Shown piece after piece: positions 1 to 8,367 of a DNA stretch of 11,477 nt. The position numbers and the translations under genes are program-made. Within the stretch, counting starts at the first letter, position 1. Each line of letters starts with the position of its first letter. This DNA comes from Dissophora ornata (lineage: Eukaryota > Mortierellomycota > Mortierellomycetes > Mortierellales > Mortierellaceae). The notes under the pieces were generated by a model. It was not told the DNA's origin. It saw only the letters and a list, made by a program, of their open reading frames with translations, and did not search any database. The DNA is taken from positions 1-11,477 of the forward strand of contig MU617523.1 in assembly GCA_025201705.1 (NCBI GenBank). Direction: 5' to 3'.

Positions 1-90
1 TAGACAACAAAGCGAAATTGAGTATCAGAGATCGTCTGCTGTAAGCGACAAACACCTAATAAGGACGATATTCAATATGCAATAAATAAC

Positions 91-109
91 GGGAGGGGGG
101 TGGGGAGGG
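91..109 (+). other. G-quadruplex motif with one-base loops
   Basis: Four G runs of 3, 6, 4 and 3 bases are separated by single bases (A, T, A), which fits the canonical intramolecular G-quadruplex pattern with the shortest possible loops. The G-rich strand is plus, opposite to the two genes. Folding in vivo is inference. Confidence 0.6.
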
Positions 110-311
110 ATAATAAAAATGTATAAAAAAAAAAACCAGAGTGCCTGGTTTAAAACTGTCCCATCCTGTGAGATGCGGATTAAAATGTGCAGGTTGGATG
201 GTGGCGATTTGTGTCCGAGGTTGGATGGTCCTGTCCTGAGGCGAGGGGTGCTTGCGGAACAAACTCTTGCTAACATCAGGACGTGTCTCAACATGTGTCA
301 CGCGACGGAGA

Positions 312-332
312 GGGAGGGGTGGGAGGGCAGGG
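312..332 (+). other. G-quadruplex motif with five G runs
   Basis: Five G runs of at least three bases (3, 4, 3, 3, 3) are separated by loops of 1, 1, 1 and 2 bases. This exceeds the four runs needed and gives a spare. It lies about 200 bp from the motif at 91-109, on the same strand. Confidence 0.6.
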
Positions 333-1490
333 AAGAAAAACACACCTCTTTTTTGCCTTGAGCGCCATGCGGAATGTGTATACTTCGATGGCCCAAGTGC
401 GATCGAGTAATGATGTGTGGAGTAGGAAGGAGGGGGAACGCGCTGATGGGATGTATTTTGCAACTCAATCTTTGAAAAAAAAACAAAATACAACCCAGCT
501 GGTGTCAATAAAGGGAACGTCTGTGGTCGGGGATGACAAACAAACAAGATGGGGATGCTAGAAAGAATGAACAGCAATCAGGGATGGTGGCGAGGGGGCA
601 GGGTTGGTGAGAATGGTGGTTTGTGAGGAACGATCGAGCCCAAGGGCCGAGGCACTGCGGGGAGAACTAGTTCAGGGCTGGCTGGCTTAGGTGACAAGCA
701 CGGAAGGGATATTACAAAGGACAAGGGGTGAGGGGAAAGATGTGAAGGAGGAGGGATAAACGAATGAAAAAGAAGACAAGAGAGAAAAAAAAAGGCAGAG
801 CGGAGAGGAAATATGAAATGGTGGACGGGAGTGCCACTGTTGCTTTTGTTATTTTTTTTTCTTTCTCGTTTTTTTCTTTGATGATGAGGACCACATCGAA
901 CCCCCCTCCCCCTCCCCAAGGGCGAGGGCAGAAGTAAGCCAACGTCGCTTAAATTCCTGCTGGTTCGGCAGTGATCATTTTGAGCGCACCTTCGATTTGA
1001 TCCCTCAGGCTGCATTGCACTCAATACTCCCGGCCTTGCAGTAGCAGCATCCGCCACCAACTAGCCAGTCTCCGAGCAACCTGACCCGGTACGGGAGCCC
1101 TGGGAGGATCTATCTGCACCACGCCACACTGCCGAGGCAGATTCACGAGTAAATAAACTAAAATCGTAGCGGTAAAAATGCCGCGCAACAAGGGGTGGGT
1201 GGCATTTGGATTGACGAGGAAAACAGCATAATAAGAAACAGAGTCGTCATGCTCGCCATGTCCCACAGCACGATTCTCAGCCATGGGCCAAGTTTCCCTG
1301 CTGCTGTTGCCAGTCGTCTGCTCCGCATATTTTAGTCCGCAGGACATGGACCAGGCTCTGGCCCACCAGCGCCCCGCTCCAGGGGGATCAGCCAGAAAGA
1401 GGGAGTCCCCACAGACTGAACCATCACTCATGAGCTCACCTCCATATCGCCCCATGGTCTTGTCGTCCTTGTTTGATACAATATGCTTGA

Positions 1491-1500
1491 TTTATTTATT
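1491..1500 (-). terminator. Poly(A) signal of the kinase gene
   Basis: On the minus strand this reads AATAAATAAA, two overlapping copies of the canonical polyadenylation hexamer. It lies about 65-75 nt past the kinase stop codon, a normal distance for a fungal 3' UTR. The cleavage site cannot be fixed from sequence alone. Confidence 0.65.
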
Positions 1501-1564
1501 TTTGTTGATACAGTTGACAAATGCACCAAAGAGAAGGGGGTTCAACGACAACGAGGTACTAATG

Positions 1565-3952
1565 CTACAAGGTGCTTTTGAAAGAAGCGAAAATATTGGA
1601 ATTGATGTCACTACGATCGGAGCTGTTGTCAAGATTGATGCCGGTGGTTCCCATGCACCACGGGCTGTCCTTCACCTGACCGATATTCCAGCGATCTGCC
1701 AGCTTGGATCGGAACATATTCTTCAATAGATCCCGTGCCTCTGCACTACAATCCGTGGGCTCTTCGTATCGTCCATTCAAGATCTGGAGCTGCAAACGGG
1801 GCTCATATTCGTCCTGGAATGGAAGCCTTCCTGTCAGGAGGGCATACAATACAACTCCCAGTGACCAAATATCTGACAGTGGACAGCGGAGTGGCTTGTT
1901 AGATCGCAACTGCTCGGGGGAACAGTAGGCGAGCGAACCACCCACGATTCCATCCTCCTCCTCCTCCTCCTCCTCGTCTACCGTTGAGCTGAGGGAGGTC
2001 GCGGCATTACCCCCGATCTCACGGCTGTCGGGTTTATGGGCATTGCTGCCACTGCCGCCTGGAGAACTGGTCGAAGGGACAAGAGTATCGCCAAAACATC
2101 CTGCCGCCTCCTCGTCTTGATATTCCGCCAGACCGAAATCACAAAGCTTCCAAACACCGCTCTCATGGTGGAGGATGTTCTCCAATTTGATATCACGGTG
2201 CATAACATGTTTCTCCTCATGCAAGTACCGCACAGCTTCAGCAACCTGGTTGAAAATGATTCGCGCCTGCTCCTCGTCCAAGGGTCTTCCAGGCCTGGAA
2301 GAATTCGGGGTTGTGGGTGATGACGCTGTCGCTTCCCTCCGGGTCAAATAGTGTAACAGGTGACCACCCGTGCAGATCTCGCAGAAAATAAATGTATCGA
2401 CCGATAGTTTCTCGACCGCAATAAACGGCAGTATGTTTGGATGCGAGATTTGACTCCAGATAGTGATCTCCTTATTCAGCATTTTTTGGACTCGGTCGTT
2501 ATCAGTGGCGCCGGTCTGGGTTTTGACAATCTTGACTGCCACACGCTCTCGCTCTTTCCCTTCATTGTCAATATCTACCGAGAATGCTTCACGGACGATC
2601 GAGAACCCGCCGTGGCCAATGACCTTTCCCATAATGTAGTTCCCGACAATAGATCCCTCCTCGTCTAACGGCATGACAGGCAGGGTGGAATCCACGAAAT
2701 TGGACAGAAACGCCACTGCAGGGCTGTAAGGAAGAGAACTGTACGACGAAGACGTGATCATGGCTGAGGATGGACTCTGATTGCTGGAATACGAGGATGA
2801 GGACGAGCGATTGGTTCCTGATGGCAGCCAAGACACAGACTTTGAGCGATAAACTCTAGACTTGGGGGTGCTTGAATTGGGGTCATCTGTGCTACTGGCC
2901 AGAGGAATTGTATCGGATAAGGATGCCCTAGTGGGTATGAACGACTGAGATTTGGGGGGAACCTTTGACAAGCCATATTGAGATCCTGACGCCCGAGCCT
3001 CCGGTAAAGGCGGCAAGGCCCAAGTGAGAGAAGATCGTCCACCAATAGAGGCTGACGAAGGTGGTGTCTGATCTGTGTAATCGTCTGTAAATGAAGACTG
3101 TGATAGTGGTGGCGAAAGAATGGGTGATAGAGCAGTCGAAGCTTTGGTTTTTGCAGAGTCTGTGGGCCGAGACTTTTCATTCCATGATTGCTCCCGCTTG
3201 TCCCTGCTCAGTTCAAGAGACAGCTGGCTCTCAATATTTGGTTGGAATGAAGCAAAAGCAGGCCGAAAGCTTTTGTCTGTCTGCTCCATATGTGACTCTG
3301 GCTGCCTGGCTTGTGCGGTCAGTGGGGCAGCTCGGTCTCGGATGGGTGGTACAGGGCTAAATCGTCTTTGCAAACTGGCAGGCGAGGTGTCAATGGACAC
3401 ATTTGGACGTCGATGGCCACGGCCAAGGGTGAATGCATCCCGGCGAACGCCCTGGTTGCACGGACCGTCCATATCTGATCTCCCGGATTCTCTTTGTGGC
3501 ACATCCAAGTTTCCAAATGAAGATTGGCTCAAGGATTCAACATCCGGAAGTTCCGGTTCATCCTTGCCGCTCTCAGCGACAGTTCCATCCGTTGTGCCGC
3601 TATCACGACCACATTCAATCTGAGATGAGCTCTGAAGAGATCCAAGTGGGCCATGATCTGAGGGGTATTGAAAGCAATCCCAACGAGCCTGGTCAAGATT
3701 GTTTGAGGGAACTTTGTCCCCAGCCCCAGAGTTTACTCGGTCGTCGGTGTCCATGCGCAAATTTCGAGCAAGTTTATTCTCTAGACAGTCTTCGTTGTCG
3801 TGGTCACTGGTGCTACTGCCCATGCCTAGCTCTTCATCTGTATTTGGGGTGAGGGTGTATGAGGGTGATCCTGTACGGCCTGCGCGACGATGATTAGCGT
3901 GACTTGGGTGGGAAGACCTCACGGGGATCGGCTGCGGGGTCGATTGGGCCAT
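1565..3952 (-). CDS. CAMK-like serine/threonine protein kinase with long disordered N-terminus
   Basis: This intronless gene encodes 795 residues that transfer ATP phosphate to protein Ser/Thr. Residues 1 to about 435 are rich in Ser, Pro and Thr and predicted disordered. The kinase domain spans about 439-765: glycine-rich loop GHGGFS (446-451), VAVK lysine K474, a Glu in the following NKE segment (helix C), catalytic HRD with D587 in HRDIKLEN, DFG at D605, SPE in place of APE ending at E680, then DIWSLGVVLYALLTG and the DRW motif. All catalytic residues are present, so it should be active. DFG to SPE spans 75 residues, well above the usual 25-30, owing to a Gly/Ser-rich then acidic insertion. 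The ATG context is GGCCATGG and no upstream in-frame Met is needed. The domain resembles the CAMK/Snf1-like group, but I cannot name the subfamily or substrate. About 30 residues follow the domain, with no regulatory domain. Confidence 0.94.
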   Translation of the reverse strand: MAQSTPQPIPVRSSHPSHANHRRAGRTGSPSYTLTPNTDEELGMGSSTSDHDNEDCLENKLARNLRMDTDDRVNSGAGDKVPSNNLDQARWDCFQYPSDHGPLGSLQSSSQIECGRDSGTTDGTVAESGKDEPELPDVESLSQSSFGNLDVPQRESGRSDMDGPCNQGVRRDAFTLGRGHRRPNVSIDTSPASLQRRFSPVPPIRDRAAPLTAQARQPESHMEQTDKSFRPAFASFQPNIESQLSLELSRDKREQSWNEKSRPTDSAKTKASTALSPILSPPLSQSSFTDDYTDQTPPSSASIGGRSSLTWALPPLPEARASGSQYGLSKVPPKSQSFIPTRASLSDTIPLASSTDDPNSSTPKSRVYRSKSVSWLPSGTNRSSSSSYSSNQSPSSAMITSSSYSSLPYSPAVAFLSNFVDSTLPVMPLDEEGSIVGNYIMGKVIGHGGFSIVREAFSVDIDNEGKERERVAVKIVKTQTGATDNDRVQKMLNKEITIWSQISHPNILPFIAVEKLSVDTFIFCEICTGGHLLHYLTRREATASSPTTPNSSRPGRPLDEEQARIIFNQVAEAVRYLHEEKHVMHRDIKLENILHHESGVWKLCDFGLAEYQDEEAAGCFGDTLVPSTSSPGGSGSNAHKPDSREIGGNAATSLSSTVDEEEEEEEDGIVGGSLAYCSPEQLRSNKPLRCPLSDIWSLGVVLYALLTGRLPFQDEYEPRLQLQILNGRYEEPTDCSAEARDLLKNMFRSKLADRWNIGQVKDSPWCMGTTGINLDNSSDRSDINSNIFASFKSTL
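1953..1976 (-). repeat. GAG triplet repeat encoding the acidic run in the kinase activation loop
   Basis: The plus strand carries a (TCC)n microsatellite that reads as GAG codons on the coding strand, giving a run of seven Glu flanked by Asp near residues 659-667. It lies in the insertion between DFG and SPE, just before the conserved GGSLAYCSPEQL segment. Its length is expected to vary between strains. Confidence 0.75.
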
Positions 3953-4733
3953 GGCCGCCGATGAGTGATGAATAAAGTGGAGAGCTAGTGCTCAAGGTGC
4001 CGCTTTTCTTAGGATAGAGAGTCGGATGGCGGCGTGAATGGCCAGTGGTGGGTGGGTTGGGGAACTAAAAGAGGGATGGAGATGAAGAGGAGTGGGAGTG
4101 GAAGAAAAGAAAAGAAGCGGCACGCAGGTGGAGCTTGCAGGCGTGGCTGAGTAGAGGGAAGGATATCCGACCTATGGCATATCTGACCTGCCTGTCGCCT
4201 GATCGACGCCAAGTAGTAGGCTGGCTGGCCCTTCTGTCTCATCTGCCTGCCGCAAGCAGTCATCGCCACTCATCGTCCACTCACACGTACTCATCGGTGG
4301 GAACGTGGACTCTGCTTTTGCCACCAAATCTTTTTTTTTTTTTTTTCTTCTGAGTCGGTTCAGTTTTGTCTTGCTTGCCTGCAAATCCATCGCTCTGGCT
4401 CCTCTCTCTCTTCTCTCGGATGCGACAAATGGGAGGGTTGTAGAAATATTGATGTCTTGTAAGCACCTGTCCAGATTTGAACATGCGCCTACAGCATATC
4501 AACCGACAGACAAAACAGCAGCATTATTATCGGATCGCCACAAATTCAGCATATTATTACAAATGATATTTGATTTTGACTATGGTACAACAAGAATGAA
4601 TACGATTATAAAGAAACAGGTGGTGTGTGTACGATAGCAACAAGAAAAGAAAAGAAAAAGAAACCTGGAGAGAGCGTGCGAGAGAAGAAAATGTGGTGTG
4701 GTGGCGCCCTCGCAAAGTCACGGATACACGATT
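3953..4733. other. Intergenic: kinase promoter/5' UTR and DP 3' flank
   Basis: These 781 bp separate the DP stop codon from the kinase start; both genes run on the minus strand. I see no gene. The part next to 3952 has no minus-strand ATG for more than 150 bp, which supports the assigned kinase start. It holds a T16 tract (4331-4346) and pyrimidine- or purine-rich stretches that may be promoter elements. No exact AATAAA lies on the minus strand between about 4380 and 4733; the nearest approximation is AATAAT near 4523-4531, so the DP poly(A) site is not identified. Confidence 0.55.
4331..4346. repeat. Homopolymer T16 tract
   Basis: Sixteen T on the plus strand give poly(dA) on the strand of the kinase mRNA, about 380 bp upstream of its start. 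Poly(dA:dT) tracts disfavour nucleosomes and often mark fungal promoters. A promoter role is inference. Confidence 0.5.
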
Positions 4734-7700
4734 TTAGGCCATCGAGGTGTAGTTGACCCCGATTGCCGCTCGTACAATCTCCCGTTCAAAACCCCCTCGT
4801 ACAGTGACACTCCTCGAAGCAGTTGTTCCGTCTACTTCCATGGCCGAGTCATCGCTAGTAGACGTCAACTCTGGTACGCGTCTTTGATGGCGGGGAGATC
4901 GCTGGCGCCGGGGCTGGACCTCTTCGCTGTTGACAGTGTATCTGATAGAGTCGATCAGGTCGTGGGGCACCAGGGCCTCCAGCTCGTCCAGCGTCAGCGT
5001 GTTGAATCCGAGGTCTCCAAGGATCTCTGTATCGGAGATAACGCTCAGCTCGTCTTGCTGGGGGATTTGGATCTCGACTAAAGAGATATCCTGGCCAGTC
5101 GATTCGCAGTGGCGTTCACTACAAAACAATACAAATGGCACCATATATCAGTCAGTCAGTCAGTCCTGCATCTCTGCAAGCAACAAAAACATCACAGTAA
5201 AAGCATAAAGTCGTTAATTACCGTCGCACAACTGTGATGTTGGACTCAGAGTCGGAACTCTGGCTCACGTATCCGGACATGCGCACAGCAACGAGAGGAA
5301 ACTGGACCCTCTCCAGCTTAAGCTTACGCCTCTCTCGACGGTCCTTTTTTCTCCTTCGACGAGCATCTTCATCCTCTTCCTCCTGACCTTCCTCCACACC
5401 ATCCGAGCGAGCCTCGCCTTCCTGTCCCTCTGGTCGCTTTGACGAATGGCGTGAAGATCGGCGGCGTCTATGGCGCTCTGATCTTCTGGCCGCCTCCTCG
5501 TTGGGATCACTCGCGCTTTGTGGGCCTACATCCGCCACAGATGGGTCTTGGTCGACAGCCATTGCTCGGGCGCGCTTCTCTTCCTTTCGTCTTCTCCTAC
5601 GTTCCTCCCGCTCTTCTTCCCTGGCCTCTCTGCGCCTGTTCCTCTTTATGAGATTCTCTACTTGCACGTGCTATGAGCATTTTAGAAATAGAAAATAGAG
5701 TGAGTGGGGGACGAGTATTACCCAAAAATCAGAGTGTCCATCATCCACAATTGAAAAACCACGGCGCATGGTCGTACCCGAGTGAGCTGGTCTTGCAGCT
5801 TTGCCATCTCCAGTTCATTTTGTAGCGCCCGGGCTTCGTTCTCTTTCTATAATGATTTCGGCAACAACAAAAAAAAATGGTTCGCATTTGTCAGACAACT
5901 TGGGCGCGCCCTGGAACATCGGGGGTTGGGTCCCAGAGCAAAACTACGGCGCAAAAAGTACTTACCTCCAACTTTTCAATATCCATATCGTCATCTTCCG
6001 GCTCTTCGCTCTCCTCGTCCCCACCATCCCCAGGTGGAGGATCGCCTTGTGCCGCTGCGGCCTGGTGCATTGTGACGTCGCGAACGACTGTAGATTGGTC
6101 AGTGCCGACCCACATAATGTCCTTATTGTCAAAGGAGATGATCTCGAGGGCTTCCAAGACATTGAGGGCATCATATACCCGCCGACGAATGTTCTAAGTT
6201 TTATTTAGAAAAGAATACGGCAGGGTCAGGGTCAAGACATTAGATGGGGGGGTGCTCCTGTTGATGAGCCAGCAAGAGAGCATTTACTGAAAATTACTTT
6301 ACCTCTTGTTTTTTATCCTCTGGAGCATTCGCTGCAATTTCACCCGGCGGAGTTGGCGAGAGCTCTTTCACAAGCTGTAGATAAAAAAGAAGGGGTGTTG
6401 ATGTGTAAGCACACGGTGCTGGGGCTCATTCCTGCTAAATGAAACAGCTTAAATTGGCGTTTACCTCGATGTACGTCGTCAAGCCTCGAGCCTGCACTCT
6501 CTCGCACACGCGTTGTGCGTAAATACGGAGACCTCGTCCAGCCAATGACTGGACTCCAGACACAGCCTGTGCTTCTTCCTCAATTCTGATATGATGGGGT
6601 GGCACAAGAAGAGATTGTCAGAATATTTTGTACGGGGGGGATCGCCGTCCAAATGTAGGACAAAAAAAACTTACTGGTCAATGGCATCTCCAATCGATGT
6701 CATCATCGAACTGCGACGAGGGCGTTTCTTTGCTGGTATACCCCTGGACTTTCTAGACTTTGTCGGGAGCCGCTCATCCATACTCTGTTTGCGACTGCCA
6801 GCTCTAGATGGCATGCTGCTCCCTCCTGCCTCCTCTCCATCATCATCTTCATTTCCCTCTTCTCCTTTCGAGTTTCTGGATTTGCCTCCAAAAGATTGTC
6901 GAGAGTCGCTTGAAATCAGCTTTTGCCTCTTGGCCTGTCCTCCAAAGGCGGCATCATCGTCCTCTAGCCCCTCTTCCTCCTCTTCTTCGTCTTCATCGTC
7001 ATCGCCATATTCGCGCTCGCGTACATCGTCCCGTTCGGAGCAGTGCTCCATATCGTTCTCCATGTCACGCTCTTCACGGTCATACCTGTTCCGAAAAGTA
7101 CCAGCTATTGGACGACGAAGACTGCTAGGCTCCCGAAAGTCGGTCGGTGACTCTGTGAGCTGATTAAGATCAGATGCCAATGGACGCATGAGATACGCAG
7201 GCATGGGCCCAGATCGAGGTGTCGCGGGCGAGACTCGGCTGTCTGCGTTCCGCATACCCAACAACCCACTTGATCCATTTTGGAAGGGGAGCGGAGGACA
7301 GTTGCGCGACGCATCGCCTTCCCATTGGGTGAGAATTGGTGGCGGCAGGGGTGTCCTTTGATGTGGAGGGTCTTGTTGCTCTGGCGGCTCCAGGTGGAGT
7401 CTCCTTGAGAGTGGATAGGGTCCTTGACTCTGGAACGCCTGTGGGTGTCCTTGCGTTTGCTGAGGGTGTCCCTGCCGATGCTCCTGTTGTTGGTGATGGT
7501 GGCTGTGGTGTTGCAGTTGCAGTGAGCGGTGATGATCTCGATGCTGCCTTTGCGATGGAGTCATTGGATACGAATACTCGGGCAGGTTGCTGCTAATATT
7601 GCTATTGCTGCTGCTGCTGGCTGCCGTGTCTTCGTAGGTTTGCGAGTGATGAAAGTGGTTGTTTGAGGAGGAGGCGGAGGAGGAGGGGAATGGAGGAGGA

Positions 7701-7883
7701 TAGGTATACTGGTGCAGATTGTGGCGCCGGTGAGAAGAGGGCTGAATGAGCGACGAGGGGTTGGGCGGTTGGTGGTATTGTGTATCCTGGCCATAGGCTG
7801 CTTCTCTGGATAGGGTGCGGGGGAACGAGTCGGCAGGAAGGGACGAGTAGTAGTGCTGCCTCTGGCCGAGAGAGGAGGACAAG

Positions 7884-7964
<81 letters not shown>

Positions 7965-8287
7965 GAGCGGTGGCGAGCGTAGTTGGAGCTGTGTTGTTGG
8001 GGATGATAGTAGCTGGAGGATAGTTCGGCCGTAGACGAGGGAGAGTGTGCGGTAGAGAGGGAGGAGGAGGAGGAGTAGAGCTGACCTGCAAAAGGCTGAG
8101 CTGGGTGTGAGTGGGGAGGGGGGTAGCGATGGTAGTACGAGCGTGGATGTGTGGAGGGGACACCGCCGCCAGCCAGGAAGGGGATCGCGTTCGAGTCTGG
8201 GTGCGGGTTCGACGACGCCAGGGCCGAGGGGGCGGTGGAGGCCGGTGCAGCAGCAACGGAGGACGAGGAGGGGGTCGAGGCAGTCAT
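4734..8287 (-). CDS. DP-type (E2F dimerization partner) transcription factor, seven exons
   Basis: Exons on the minus strand: 8287-6675, 6585-6465, 6374-6303, 6193-5966, 5846-5778, 5670-5222, 5118-4734. Every junction is GT/AG and keeps frame, giving 978 residues. DP proteins pair with E2F to bind G1/S promoters in the nucleus. Seen: a low-complexity Ser/Gln/His/Pro N-terminus with polyQ at 109-134, an acidic stretch, and basic KKRPRR at 520-525 (possible NLS). The winged helix is about 557-632, with NIRRRVYDALNVLEALEII (603-621) holding the RRVYD recognition motif (606-610) and ending IMWVG. The coiled coil is about 675-725 (VENLIKRN matches the DP coil end). A Glu/Arg-rich insertion of about 100 residues follows. 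The marked-box region from VQFPLVAVR (823) runs to LVPHDLIDSIRYTV, as in DP. It is DP rather than E2F because of the NIRRRVYDALNV form and this C-terminus. The ATG has A at -3 and is the only in-frame Met after the open upstream stretch. Confidence 0.92.
5119..5221 (-). other. DP intron 6 (103 bp)
   Basis: The donor is CG|GTAATT and the acceptor TTTTGTAG|T. It is phase 2: CG plus T restores Arg 851, and the marked-box region continues into ERHCE. The intron holds a (CTGA)n microsatellite that supplies several branch-point-like CTGAC motifs, and an earlier alternative acceptor CTTGCAG ending at 5174. Confidence 0.85.
5149..5164 (-). repeat. (CAGT)4 microsatellite inside DP intron 6
   Basis: Four perfect CAGT units on the plus strand read on the transcript as a series of CTGAC pentamers, about 30-45 nt upstream of the acceptor. 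CTGAC fits the fungal branch-site consensus CTRAY, so the repeat probably provides redundant branch points. Confidence 0.65.
5671..5777 (-). other. DP intron 5 (107 bp)
   Basis: The donor is CGG|GTACGA and the acceptor CTCATAG|CAC. It is phase 0 and splits the coiled coil between QDQLTR and HVQVENL. Two later AG sites exist. The first, TAG|AGAATC, would meet a stop at once. The second, GAG|AAT, stays in frame but drops the HVQVE residues of the coil. Confidence 0.8.
5847..5965 (-). other. DP intron 4 (119 bp)
   Basis: The donor is GAG|GTAAGT (near-ideal) and the acceptor ATTATAG|AAA, preceded by a T-rich tract. It is phase 0 and lies at the start of the coiled coil. It contains the 10-bp palindrome GGGCGCGCCC. 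Confidence 0.87.
6194..6302 (-). other. DP intron 3 (109 bp)
   Basis: The donor is GAG|GTAAAG and the acceptor AACTTAG|AAC. It is phase 0 and lies directly before the recognition helix NIRRRVYDALNV. A CTAAAT sequence shortly upstream of the acceptor could be the branch site. Confidence 0.9.
6375..6464 (-). other. DP intron 2 (90 bp)
   Basis: The donor is GAG|GTAAAC and the acceptor TCTACAG|CTT. It is phase 0 and falls inside the winged helix, between TTYIE and LVKEL. Confidence 0.88.
6586..6674 (-). other. DP intron 1 (89 bp)
   Basis: The donor is CA|GTAAGT and the acceptor ATATCAG|A. It is phase 2: CA joins A to make the Gln codon 538, just ahead of the DNA-binding domain. Confidence 0.88.
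7886..7963 (-). repeat. Polyglutamine tract, (CAGCAA)8 then (CAG)10
   Basis: In coding order the tract is eight CAG CAA hexamers followed by ten pure CAG codons, encoding Gln 109-134 (26 residues). It is bounded by Ser (TCG) and Arg (CGC) codons. The mixed part should be more stable against slippage than the pure CAG part. The plus strand shows the same DNA as CTG/TTG. Confidence 0.95.
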
Positions 8288-8351
8288 GTTTTTATTAAAG
8301 TTCCTTCTGTGTCGCGTCTTGACGCTTTGCTCTTTTTTTTTCGGTGCTTCG

Positions 8352-8363
8352 ATCAGATCTGAT
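8352..8363. repeat. 12-bp palindrome ATCAGATCTGAT
   Basis: This is a perfect 12-bp palindrome followed at 8361-8368 by a second perfect one, GATGCATC, sharing three bases. It overlaps the uORF. It could be a dimeric factor site or a small hairpin in the leader. Confidence 0.6.
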
Positions 8364-8367
8364 GCAT
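8353..8367 (-). promoter_or_regulatory. Four-codon upstream ORF in the DP leader
   Basis: A minus-strand ATG at 8367 opens a frame of Met-His-Gln-Ile and stops at TGA (8355-8353). It lies about 65 nt ahead of the DP start, with no other ATG in between. It could dampen DP translation if the transcript begins upstream of 8367, which is not shown. Confidence 0.4.

Larger units (their letters stand above)
1..1490. other. Gene-free flank downstream of the kinase gene
   Basis: I see no convincing gene here. The open frames on both strands are low-complexity translations of polypurine and polypyrimidine DNA (runs of Pro, Ser, Phe and Lys), with no recognisable domain. The stretch holds two G-quadruplex motifs on the plus strand (91-109 and 312-332), short A/T homopolymers (an A run near 125-135, a T run near 852-860) and a C-rich tract at 901-917. 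The part next to 1490 is probably the kinase 3' UTR and downstream flank. A minus-strand frame at 1021-1455 has more mixed composition (144 codons from an ATG) but resembles nothing I know, so I do not call it. Confidence 0.6.

Noticed and set aside
1021..1455. Minus-strand 144-codon frame downstream of the kinase
   Set aside because: It starts at an ATG and has mixed composition, but shows no recognisable domain and lies in the likely kinase 3' flank.
1283..1729. Plus-strand frame starting with a signal-peptide-like hydrophobic stretch
   Set aside because: It overlaps the C-terminal kinase coding sequence in antisense and has no family resemblance after the hydrophobic start.
1960..2110. 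An unspliced intron as the source of the kinase activation-loop insertion
   Set aside because: The frame is open throughout, and the only GT/AG pair I found (about 34 nt) is too short to be a normal intron and would not remove the insertion.
7561..8256. A 231-codon open frame in a second frame on the same strand as DP exon 1
   Set aside because: It begins at TTG rather than ATG, and its Ser/Asn, Pro and Thr runs are the frame-shifted reading of the polyQ and other repeats. Simple repeats keep several frames open at once.
1565..8287. The kinase and DP genes as one functional or co-transcribed unit
   Set aside because: They share a strand, but a 781-bp gap lies between them, the kinase has its own poly(A) signal, and adjacency alone says little in a fungal genome.
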